In this document: in pieces, positions 46,198 through 57,121 of the stretch
Layout of the letters: the number at the start of each line of letters is the position of its first letter
Numbering within the stretch: position 1 is the first letter of the stretch
Origin: Prinsepia uniflora
Taxonomy: Eukaryota > Streptophyta > Magnoliopsida > Rosales > Rosaceae
DNA: 64,000 nucleotides
Assembly (NCBI GenBank): GCA_032719365.1
Contig: CM064873.1
Span: forward strand, 33,457,742-33,521,741
Direction: 5' to 3'
The notes under the pieces: model-generated
What the model was told of the DNA's origin: nothing
The model's database searches: none
What the model saw: the letters and a program-made list of their open reading frames with translations, nothing else
Translations under genes and position numbers: made by a program

Positions 46198-47509
46198 TTT
46201 ATGTGGGACCCATGGATGAGTTGCAAGTATCACTCATCCTATTGGTGGCTTCCCTAAAAAGTGGATCTAAAGCCTTGAAATATTATTATTCCAATTATTT
46301 TATAATTGCACTCATCTCTCATCTCCACCCTCCATCTTCATCCCATCTAATTTTCCTCTCATCCTCACTGTTCATTATCATCACCAGCTACCATCTTCAT
46401 CAAATATATTTTCTTCCCACCCGAGCACCATTTTGATTTCCCTCCAAACAAACGCACACATATACCACCCCATCACCTTATTCATCTCAGTGAGAGACCG
46501 TGAGAGAGTGACCTGATGGACAAGGACAACGGGACGGTGATGGCTTGAGCCACGGCGGTTGCCACGACGGAGGAGAACTAGAAACCGTGAAGGTATGGTT
46601 TTGGTTTTGAAAATTCAAAGTTTGGATTAGAAGGTTTTTGATCGATTCTGTAAATTGGAAAAGGTTTCTGGTGATCCTAGGAACAGAATGGGATTGGAAT
46701 CGTGGCTGGAGGTGGTCAGAGATGGCTGGAAACTGAGGAGGAAAACAGGTCGTCTGTTCTTCGATCTAAAGGTATAATCTTTGGCCCGCTTTATTAGTTT
46801 TGAAATGGTAGGATGATAGGAATGGGAGAGACGAACATGTAGGAATTGGAAGGATAAAAAATGGGTTAGAAAATGGAGTGAACCGGCCTTGTCGGTCCGA
46901 TTAGACCAGATTTACAATGAATCGACCGGACCGGGTTTGTCGTGAGGTAGGGGATGACCTATAGTAGGCGCGTGAGGGCGCGCGAGCCATATTTTGGGGA
47001 TTTTTCTGACATGTAATTTCATCTATTCGATGTAACGAATATTTTGGGACTGGTTTCATGTCGATTGGACATCGTCTAGATATAGTTCATGATGTTTGAA
47101 GGTTTAGGATTGAGTTTAAAAATAGTTAAAAATTCGGGAAAATTATGGGGCTTCAATTTGAGGTTAATAAGGTAGTTAGTAACCCTCTAGTGTGATTTGG
47201 ACAGATTTGGGAGTCCTGGTGACGTGATTAGCTCGGGGAGGCTTATGGCACGCAAATCGAGGAAACAGCTTAGGACGGTTTGTGAGTGGATCTTGATTTC
47301 TAAACTGTGATACATGCATAAATGTTTTATGTGTTTTTTAGATATGATTTCTATCATGACAAATATGGATTGGTGATTTACATGATTTCACGTATTTCGA
47401 GGAGATTTACATATTTGCACTTATATCGAGGTTTACGGTTTTGCACTGATTACACGTGCTTATGGTTTCGGTAATTGTTTAACGAAATGGTTTTGGATTT
47501 GAAAGGGTA

Positions 47510-47960
47510 AACTCGGGCACGAGACCCATTTGTTTTCGAAAACCCCCGGACTTGAAGTCCATTTAGTTACGTTATCGAGCGAGAGGCCCAATTGGTTCTG
47601 GATTTTGTTTCGGATTTGAAAATATAGAATCTGGCATGAGACCCATTTGATTTACGAACTATCGGACTTCGAGTCCATTTGATTTAATATGGCATCTGGA
47701 CGGAGGCCTAGTTGGTCACAAATCGGGCTTGAGGCCCAGTTGGTTTACTAAATCGCGCTCAAGGCCCAATTAGTTTACGAATCGGCCTCAAGGCCCAGTT
47801 GGTTTACGAAATCAGGCTTGAGGCCCTTTTTTTTTACTTAATCAGGCACAAGGCCTAGTTGGTTTACATAATCGGTCACAAGACCCAGTTGGTTTACGAA
47901 TTCGGGCTTGAGGCCCAGTTATGGTTTACGATTGTGATTTCGGGTCGGGGGCCCATAAAT
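47510..47960 (+). repeat. Minisatellite GGGC...GGCCCAGTTGG in the E3 5' LTR
   Basis: About a dozen imperfect units of about 26-30 bp, consensus TCGGGCTTGAGGCCCAGTTG followed by GTTTACGAA. Each unit contains a GGGC/GGCCC hairpin-forming core. Equivalent arrays: 16522-16700 and 23155-23410 (E1), 25665-25880 (E2), 32155-32540 and 37770-38175 (E4), 62385-62855 (E3 3' LTR). Confidence 0.9.
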
Positions 47961-48811
47961 GGATTTCTGGTTTCATGACGGTTTATGGGGACCGGACATG
48001 AACCTTTGAATGGTTTGAGAATGATTTCAAAATGGTTTTTCATATACCATCCCTTATTTATGGATTGTCTCCTCCGGGGAAGGTCTCTGGTCTGGGTGGA
48101 CCCCAGAGTAGTCACAGAGCACTAACTGAGTGGAGTCGCCCCCGTTGGGTAGCTTACTCTCAAGAAGGATTTTATGGATTATAACCCCCAAGGAGGGTCA
48201 TTGATCTGCGAACATTGACCTGTGTGGACCCTGGGGAGACTTGGGATTTGAGACCCCGGGTAGCACGTGCGTAGCTTTAGAAACCATGACAGCATTGGTT
48301 ATAAGATATATGGTAAACATGATTATTGCATTTCAAAAATTATATTTCTGTGTTTTATGGATTTGGGCAGTGACCCACGTGGATAATGTTTTACGGATTT
48401 TCGTATCCCATGGTTTTGGGATGAGTTCCCACATATGTTTGATATGATTATGGACTTGTGTAAATGGTTTTGGGCAGGGGCCCGTATGATTTGGATTTAC
48501 GGAATTTGGGGCTAAGACCCTAGTAATGGTTATTTGGATAAATTGTTTTTGTATGCACAAATGGTTTTTAGTGAAGGGATAAATGTCTTTATGAAATAAT
48601 GTTTTTATGAACTCATTTATTTTTGTCCACTCATGACTTTTAATGATTTTAATGCCCTTCGGGTTGATCACGGTTGCAGACTGTAGTAGAGACCGAGACA
48701 TCACACTCCTCCACCAGATCCTGTCTCGCTCTGGAAGCCGATCAACTGATGGTTTTAATTTATCCCTTTTTTGACACTTCGTGTCAGATGGGAGCATGAC
48801 ACATCCTGTTT

Positions 48812-48828
48812 TAATCCCGGGGGGATTA
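48812..48828 (+). other. LTR-end hairpin (E3 5' LTR)
   Basis: TAATCCC (48812-48818) and GGGATTA (48822-48828) form a 7-bp stem 15 bp before the LTR end. Perfect also in E5 (41210-41225); degenerate in E1, E2, E4 and E6. Confidence 0.6.
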
Positions 48829-48845
48829 GGATGGGTCGTGTCAAG

Positions 48846-48857
48846 TGGTATCAAAGC
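48846..48857 (+). other. E3 primer-binding site
   Basis: TGGTATCAAAGC, one transition from the iMet complement. Confidence 0.85.
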
Positions 48858-50382
48858 AGGTTTGCTCTTGTGGTGCGCGTTATCAACTTGATGGTTAGGG
48901 TGCTGGTAAGATAGTTAGTAGGAATGAATCATGGATCGTTTTGGTTAGGCACTTGATGCCGAGGTTGTCATAGTTCTGTCATGGTTCGGCAGTGTGGGAC
49001 CCTACTAAGAGATGAACGTAACAGTACTTAAAAGTTTTGATCATGGGACAGTGTTGTTGGGATCATCTATCATGATATTGCAGGATTGGATACGATGATA
49101 GTGCAGAATTGTGACCATTCGATGGTCGGATCATGTTGAGTGGGGAGTTATGCTGTTCAGAGTAGCCGGGTTTTTTGAACCCTAGTAGTTATTGGTGGTG
49201 TAGAGAATGTAGGTACAACGGACTTAATTGATGACCTTATTGGAAATCCCAATTGAGTTGATGGTAGGATTTGATTTGACGTCCATACGATGTTGGGACC
49301 GCGGGGTCAGTTAGGTTGTGGATTATACTGCCTTCTGCAGTTGGGTTCAGAGGAACTCCAAGGTGTGATCGTGGAACCCTAAGGTATGATGTATGGTTCA
49401 GAAGTGTGAGTCGGGGAGTGGTTTGACTTTGACTACTTTTCGGAGTCGAGACCGTTGGTCGGTCATGTCATGTCAGCTTGGTGATAGGACTGCACTCTAT
49501 AGTCAAAATTGTGTTAATCGGTTGGACCTAGTTGGTTTTCGTACTACTTTAGTTGTGATGGATAGTTGGTGCAGCCGAGGTCATGGACGTGGTAGACGAC
49601 ATTAGTTGAGTCGAGCTAAAATTAGTTAGAGATTGGTTGTACAGGTTACCAGGGTTGGCACTTATCGATGGAGTCCCAGAGTGGGGATACGGAGTAGTTA
49701 GTACGGGCGGTTGATTCCGTTGGATACGGAGTGCTGAGAGCGGTGTCTGGTGGTTGGGTCTGCACGAGTTGTGGCAGGCACTAATATCGAGAGTGATTGT
49801 AGTTGTGGTCGTTGTTAATCGGGGGATGTTCAGGGAACGTTTTCTTTTTCTTGTACGAGTTGTCAGGGTGATTGTACCCATAGTTGTTGGTTACGTGGAG
49901 GTAGAGTTCCTCCAACTTGAGCAGAGTTACAGGGTCGTTGCTCGGTATGAGTAAGGATCCAGGGTTGTCTTATTTGCACACTGTGTGCCGGTATTTGCGA
50001 TGACGATGAGCCACGAGTCAGGATGTGACTCCGTCGAGATGGGCTTATGTTCGGTATTTGTGATTCCGTAGTGGATCTAGGATAGAGTTAAACTGGACGG
50101 GATCCAACAGGGATTGAGGCGTGATGATCGAGTTGTAATGGACCACATTCTTTTGGATGTACATAAACGGTATAAACCGATAGGTGAACTTAGTAGTGAG
50201 TTAGACTGGTTACAGACACGTGGTTGATGTCCGAGTGTATTGGTTCTGACATGGTGAGAACTTTAGAATCGAGAGAGGTTGCGATTGAGGTGACGAGGAG
50301 AGTGCTTGATTCCGCCTTGGTAGCGGATATTTCGAAGTCATTTAGGGTGACTTCTTATGTTCTGCCATGGCAGATGATGGTT

Positions 50383-50605
50383 GTGTCACCAGTACGTTGA
50401 TCGTGTATTGGTTGGTGGACTCGTGATTTATTTTGTGTCATCAGGAGGAGTTGGGTATTCCAAAGTTACGTCAATGAGATTTCTCATTTTCTGCTTGGTG
50501 GCAGACGATTTTGGGTTACTTGGTGTGGTGAGTGCAGTGGATTTGTGCTCGCACTCACGTAGGATGAATTTTGATGTCATCATCTTGGATCATCCTTGAT
50601 TTTCC
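50383..50605 (+). pseudogene. Vestigial aspartic protease in E3
   Basis: TGTCACCAGTACGTTGATC at 50385, then TTGGTGGACTCGTGATTTA and TTTTGTGTCATCAGG. Allowing for small deletions, these fit a V-D-S-G...F-V-S-S active-site segment. The block ends in GTGGATTTGTGCTCG and ATGAATTTTGATGTCATC (M-N-F-D-V-I), the usual end of a gypsy protease. This is the clearest of the protease relics. Confidence 0.5.
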
Positions 50606-50908
50606 TAGGTGGAATGACAAGGATCGATATGAGGTATTGGAGAGAGAACCCATAGTCTCGACGTCTCTCGTCGTTGACTGATCTGTTTAGATGTGGGAAA
50701 TGGTTGACGAGTGATGTGACTAACGAAGGATTCAAATAGGGTGTAAGACCCTACGATCAGATTTCAAGTGGATTGTTAGCTGAGTGAGCATGTGCGGATC
50801 CTAGCTGGATCTGGATCGTGATCTTGATAATCAGGTTAGGTGGAAAGTTTATTGCCCTGTCTTGAATATTTGAGTATGAGGATGTTAGGACTGAACTTCT
50901 TTTTGAGG

Positions 50909-50913
50909 TTAAT
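50909..50913. repeat. E6 target-site duplication, left (TTAAT)
   Basis: Matches 59731-59735. Confidence 0.92.
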
Positions 50914-52984
50914 TGTAACGACCCGTCCCAGAGTTCGAGATTAGCTTAGTGATTAATGACGGATTAGTGACATGAAACGGTGCTTAGTTGGGTGATTTCG
51001 GACAGACGGTGCGAAATGACGGTTTTGCCCTTAGAATGGGTAAAAAGGTTGACTTTTAGCTCGGGCGGTCAAGTAGACTTTAACCGATGACTATGACGTA
51101 GTACGGGATGTCACGAGTTCATGGACAGGTGGCACGTCCGATTTCGACATTCGAGGTGAAAGTTACGGGCTTCGGAAGTTTGGGGGTATTTTGGTAATTT
51201 CGTTGAAAAGGGGTAAATTGTTGACTTTTCATATGACATTGATTTGTCACTCATTTTGAAGACCGTTAGGTACGTCTCGATTCCTTGAGTACAATGACGG
51301 GTGGCACGTTATCATCGGACTTCAAATGATTCAGTTACGAGTCTAAATACGTTAGGGGCTAAACGGTAATTTTCAAAGACAAGGACAAATTGGTCTTTTG
51401 GGCTGTACTTGGACATGTGGCTGTCCTTGGGAATTGTGCCCATAAAAAATTGGACACCTGTCTTCCTCTGGATGGTTGTGGAAGCCTCTCTCTGTCTTTC
51501 ACAATTGTCACCTGCTTTTAATCCTGGTGTTGCGCGATGTTTGGAAAAACAGAGTGTTGTGAGTCACTGAGAAACCCAATTCTCTGATCTTCATCAACTG
51601 CCTAGGACCTAAGAGTGAAATAGAAAGAGGGGACGATGAGGTGGTCGTGATGGAGGTGCTACCACGACTGCGCAGGGAGGAAAAGAACTCGTGGGTGCCC
51701 TGTTATTCCTCCAACATGGTAACGGGTGTTCGAGGAAGGGATGATCAAATAGATGGCTAGGATGAAGTGAAATCAACATAGTAAGGACAAGGCTTGTTGA
51801 TTCTTTTTGTTAATTGGACTCGAGGCCCGCCGTTGACGGTGGCCGTGAAATCAACATGGTAACAGGTGTTTGAGGAAGGGTTGTTGATTCTTTTTGTTAA
51901 TTAGACAAGGCTTCTGGTGGTCATACAAGCCCATAGGGATCGATTTCTAGGCTGGAAGTAGACTGTACCGGCCAGGAACAGAGGGGGAAAATTGGGTCCT
52001 TGTTCTTCGATCTGGATGGTAAGTAACAGACTTGGTTTCAACGTTTTAACTAGCTAGATTTATAGATAATAAGGGGACGAAGGTGTAGGCTAAACTAGAA
52101 TAAAAAATGGACTGAAAACATAGGAAAACTGCCCACGCTGGTTCGAGTTGGACCGGTCTGAACCGGATCGATCTGGATCAGGTTTAACAGAGGTTGAAGA
52201 TGAACAGTGTCAGCGCGTGAAGCCCACATGCAGCCCCTTTGGGAGGCTCGTGAGGGCATGTGGTGCCTCTGATGGGGAAGTGTTCAACATGTGAAATGAT
52301 GTAATCAATGTAACGAACATTTTGGCACTAGTTTCAAGTCGATCGGATATCGTTTCGATAGGTTTCGGGATGTCCGAAGGTTTAAAGGCTAGGTTAAAAA
52401 TAGTTAAAAATTTGGAAAAATTACGGGGCTTTAGTAGAAGCTAAGTGAAGTAGTTAGTGACCTTCTAACGAGATTTGGACAAGTTCGGGAATGTCAGTGA
52501 TAGTGGATTAGCCGGGAAAGCGTAATTGTACGCTTATCGAGGCAGCAGCGTAAACGGTCTACGAGTGGACTTTGCTTTCTAACTTATGGTGCATGCATAA
52601 ATGTTTTATGTGTTTTTCATATGTGATTTCTATGTTTATGATGTGATCTTGATGATTTACGATTTTGTACGTATTTCGAGATATTTACATAATTGCACGT
52701 TTTACGAGGTTATACTTTTATGCTATGATTTGATAATGGTTTAGATACTATGATTTTGGGATTTGAAATATGATTTGATTTCAATAATTTGAAATGGATT
52801 TTGAAATGTGATTTCGATAAACGTGATTTCGATTTTTGGAATCAAATTTCAGAAATACGATTAGGGATTCGGTTTTGGAACTTGAAAAGTGGATTTTTGG
52901 ATGATGATTTCGGATTCGGGTTTGGAAATGAATTATGGATTTGATAAAATGATTTAGGATTGGATTTAATAGATCTGGTTATTG

Positions 52985-53210
52985 GGTTTAAAGACCCGGA
53001 TATGATATGTGACGGGGCCGAGCCCGGATTGGGTTTAAAGACCCGGATTGAGTTTAAAGGCTCGGGAGATTAAAGGCTCGGCTATTGTGATTTCCCCTAT
53101 ATCCCTATTGAGTTTAAAGACCCGGGAGTTTAAAGACTCGGATTATATTGAGTCCTGGATTGAGTTTAAAGACTCGGATTGATATTGAGTTTAAAGACTT
53201 GGATAGATCC
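52985..53210 (+). repeat. TTTAAAGACTCGG minisatellite in the E6 5' LTR
   Basis: Imperfect units GAGTTTAAAGACTCGG with GGGTTTAAAGACCCGG variants at the start of the array. Confidence 0.85.
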
Positions 53211-53480
53211 AGCAGGTTCGATTGATCGAAATGGGTTTCAAATGTGTTTTGGATTTCAATGATAACTTGATGTGTTTCAATAATGTTGGTTTTCAATACT
53301 GGTTTTCGGATGTTTTGGGCTATGACCCGAATGATATGAATTTTGATGGTTTTGGGCTGAGGCCCGGGAATTGAGGAAAAGAAATGATTTCTAGTTTTTG
53401 GTTTCATAAATGTTTATATTAACTTGAATGTGAAATGGTTTTATGAAATACGTTTTATATGCATGCATTGGTTTTTAAAC

Positions 53481-53570
53481 GGAGGGTATAAATGTCCTTT
53501 CTTGTAAACTATTTCTAAACTTATTCTTTTCTTTTGTCCACTCACAGTCTTTTGTTTTTCGATACCCTAC
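53481..53570 (+). promoter_or_regulatory. Conserved LTR 3' stem, co-varied form (E6 5' LTR)
   Basis: GGAGGGTAT (53481-53489) with ATACCCTAC (53562-53570), one mismatch. E6 3' LTR: 59398-59406 with 59480-59488, also one mismatch. Confidence 0.65.
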
Positions 53571-53817
53571 AGGTTGTTTGGCGCTGTATGGGCTGTTATG
53601 AGAGAGACGGAGACATCACACACGCAATCCACATTCAGTTCTGCGCACTCTGGGACATCGGAAGTTGGTTTTTGGTACGTTAACCTGAGATCCCTTGTCC
53701 AGCTTACGAGTTACATGGAGGTTGGACGGATGTTTAGCCTTCGTGTCGTACGTGAGTTAAACGGGAGCATGACTTAGCCTTTAATCCCGATGGATTGGGG
53801 GTGGGACGTGTCAAATT

Positions 53818-53829
53818 TGGTATCAGAGG
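53818..53829 (+). other. E6 primer-binding site
   Basis: TGGTATCAGAGG, last base differs from the iMet complement. Confidence 0.85.
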
Positions 53830-56800
53830 TGGATTTGTGCACTCTACGCGAGGTTTGGCTTCCAGAGTAGGTGGTTTGTCAATTAGCGTGATGTGATACT
53901 ACTGTGGATGTGATGTCCCGACGCGGAACAGCTCCTCATCAACCTGTACACACAATTAGTTAGTGGTTTAGTCAGTTGCGGGAGTACGAGCGACTGGGTG
54001 ATGCGTGGCCCAATACGCGTTGGGGTGTGATACTTGTTGGCTTTGGGCCGAAGTGGTTGGTGTGTTTGGCGCAAGCCAGGGTCGATAATTGGTTGGCCTT
54101 TAGGGTCAGATGGTCGGCTGTGTGCTTAGGTGGTTCACCTGGATGGTGAGATACGGTTACTGGTAGGCTGGTCGGTCTGTGGGGCCCAGTAGTAGGCAGT
54201 TAAGCTAAATTGTACTCGTGAACCGGTTGGGGCCTAGTGGTGGTCGGATGACGATAGGATGGACTTGTGACCCTTTTGGTCAGTTGGGTTGAGATTGGAC
54301 TTGTGCGGCTACGAGTAGTCAGATGCCTCAAGTTGCGGGGGTTAAGGAACCTGCTATTTCAGAGTAGAGGGATTTTCCCCCTTAGCGATGGTTACTGGTT
54401 GACGATTGAGACGACATTAGGTTTGGGGATGTTTTTAGCCGGGTGTAATAACTCGAGTGTTGTTGGGTATTGAGGAACTCTGTTGGGATGGCTGGTTTGG
54501 TACATGTAGTGAGAAACCCCAGTCGAATTGCTTAGTCTGGAAAACCTGAGTTGGGGATTGTATTTAGTTAGTTGTTGTGGCTTGGGCCGATTTACGGTCG
54601 GATTGTAGATGGTGCTGCTAGGTGCAGCCGAGGTATTGGATTGTTGGTGGATGACTCTAGTCGTGTCTAAGGAAATTATGGAGATTAGTTGGCTTGACCC
54701 GACCAGTGGAGTGTGGTAGAGTTTGGTTGCGGTCTCATCTAGGTACTGTGGAGTTTGAGTTTCTTAAGGGTTTTGGCTCGGTATGAGCTGGAATTCGGGA
54801 GTAGTGTGTTGTAAACCCTAGATCGGAGATGATGTGCCACGAGCTAGGATGCTTGTAAATGGTAGGATAGGCACATCCTGAGTTGTGGTTGTGGCCAGTC
54901 GTGAAGTGCCGGTGTCTGGTAGGAACCACTAACCGAGATGGGATATTCAAATGACCATTGCCAGGTTATGTTTCTGTACCAACGGTCAGAATATTTTTAG
55001 GTGGATCAGAGTAGCGTAGCGGAAGCTCGGTGGACCTAGGCATCGGTTTGGAGTGGGCTAGGTTGGTATGGTTGGGATGACTTTGAGTGAGTTTGGTTTT
55101 CGTGGATACCGCAGGAGGCGACGAATGAGCCGACAGATGTTGGTGGTGTAGGAGTGTGTTGGCATTTGGTTATTCCGAGGTTGGTACTTGGTGATTCCTC
55201 GAGACGAGGGATTGGCGACTTCGAGGATAGTGACGGAGGAGTCAGAGGGTATTGATTGTTGGTTGAGGGTCCCAAGAGCTGGTGACTCGTACTTTCGTGA
55301 TGCTCGGAGTTGAACCTTGAAAAAGTTGAGACGTGATCATTAGAAGGAGTGATGATTGACATCCTTTTGGATGTGCCTAAGCGGTGTTAACCGACAGGTG
55401 AGTTGGTCGGTTAGTTGGATTGTTTCCGGACACGAGGGGGTTGTCCAGGTGAGTTGTTGATTCTCCTAAGTGTAGTAGAGGAGCTGAGGTTGGACGGTTA
55501 GTCCGGTGGTGGTATACTTGTTGAGGATAAGTTCCATGGTTGAAAAGGTGGATATACTTCCAACATGGTTGGAATCTCAGAATTAGTAGATGTTGTGGTT
55601 TCGACGATGAGATGTTGAGTGTCGATTTGGGAGACTTTTGGGAGGAACTTCAAGAGTTGTGACCCCCCTTGGTCATGGACACGTGTGGAGGTTTTCAGGA
55701 GTAGATAGAGCACTTGGTGACGCCCTGTGGTAGGCTGAATAGTGATGACATGGTTGTGGACAATTGTGAGTTTCGTTGTTGGACGAAGAAAGAAAGACGA
55801 TAAGGCAGAATGAGAAGGAGTGACTATAACTGATCGATATGAGGTACTTGAAGTGAACCCACAATCTAGACGTGTCTCGTAACGTGTGGTATTCTTTGTC
55901 GATTTGATCCGATGTGATGGTCTGATGGTAAGGGTTGTATGGCCGACAAGTGGGATCCACTTAGGAGTAAGTGGGTCAGGAATGGATTGCTTCGCTCAAG
56001 ATCGAGTCATTGTGGATCAGGAGAATCGTATGCAAGACAGAGATTGGACAACTTAGTAGGAGGATAAGACAGAGGTTGGATCTATTGGACATGCAGATGT
56101 GGAGATGGCTCTGTCTTGTAGGAGTAGAAGTGGCTGGATATCTTAACCATCTTGTGGTTGTGCAGGACGCGTGTGGTCCATCTCGCATACGTATGGGTAT
56201 TGGACTTGTTTCTAGTGCTAGATCTACCTTGTGTATGTCATTGAGATGTGATTGGATTTGTTATTGGTCGGGAGACCCAGAAGACTAAGACTTGAGTTGA
56301 TCTTTCTCGGAAGACATGTTGAGCTTGAAGTGTTGGTCTAGTGAACTTTAAAAGTGAAGCGTGATTGATACGTAGCCATGTTGTACTCAGTGTGGGTAGG
56401 AGGATGTTGTGTATGCCTCGGTATTTCATTGTGCGGGTTGGAGCATGCACTGATGATGTTGTTGGATGGCGTGATTGGTGTATTAGAGCCGAGCTGATGC
56501 CGATGTGTTCGGCGGAGATAAGTGGTATCACATTGGAAGTGCTTGATGAATGTATTGTGACGTTTTGGTGGTATGCACCGTGATTGATATAGATATTTCG
56601 TCGTTGTATGAGTAATTGGAACCATTCTGATGCGAATGGACGTGCTTCGTGAGGTTCTGGTAGAGGTACTGGTGATCGGCTGGTGCCGAGATCTGTTGTT
56701 GGTGGTTGGTTGTATAGACGACCGGAGTCGTTGCGACCTGCTAGACTGACTGAGCACGTGGCTTCGATCAGGGTGATCCTAAGTGATCTACTTGGTTATG

Positions 56801-57085
56801 GAAGGATTCAGTATTCCGAGGAGTTGGATGCTCAGAGCTATGAGTGGCTGGCGGGACCTTGACGGGGAGAGGTGTGATCACGGGTTGACAAGTATGTGAT
56901 AGGGTCCAGTTGCAGACAGGTAGTGTGGGACGTGGATGGTGTTCCCACAGGATGACAGTGTTGGTGGAACCACTGATGTGTTGGGTTGGTTGAGTTGATT
57001 CGCTTGGCAGATACATGGTGACAGTTTGGGGAAATGGTCAGGGTATGGCTGGATTCCCGAAGTCGTTGCGGACGTACGAGATTCA
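53830..57085 (+). other. E6 internal region, no intact gene
   Basis: No frame of more than about 140 codons on either strand, and none with a recognisable domain. I see no convincing protease landmark here. Low similarity to the E1/E3 core except near the PBS and PPT. Confidence 0.6.
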
Positions 57086-57121
57086 GAATTTCGGGGACAA
57101 AATTCTTTAAGGAGGGAAGAT
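57086..57121 (+). other. E6 Pol-tail relic and polypurine tract
   Basis: AGAATTTCGGGGACAAAATT followed by AAGGAGGGAAGA before the LTR. Confidence 0.78.

Larger units (their letters stand above)
46198..48843 (+). repeat. E3 5' LTR, second part
   Basis: Resumes after the AGATA copy (TTTATGTGGGACCC) and ends GGGTCGTGTCA before the PBS. Together with 29966-30294 the LTR is about 2.98 kb. Confidence 0.88.
50914..53813 (+). repeat. E6 5' LTR
   Basis: TGTAACGACCCGTCCCAGAG to GGGACGTGTCA, 2900 bp. An imperfect internal duplication lies at about 51770-51905 (GTGAAATCAACAT and GTTGATTCTTTTTGTTAATT each occur twice). Confidence 0.9.

Noticed and set aside
48333..48854. 173-codon open frame on the minus strand
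   Set aside because: Spans the E3 LTR 3' end and its PBS in antisense; not conserved as a frame in other LTR copies.
56338..56757. 139-codon open frame on the minus strand in E6
   Set aside because: Ser/Thr/Arg-rich low-complexity translation of the decayed internal region; no motif.
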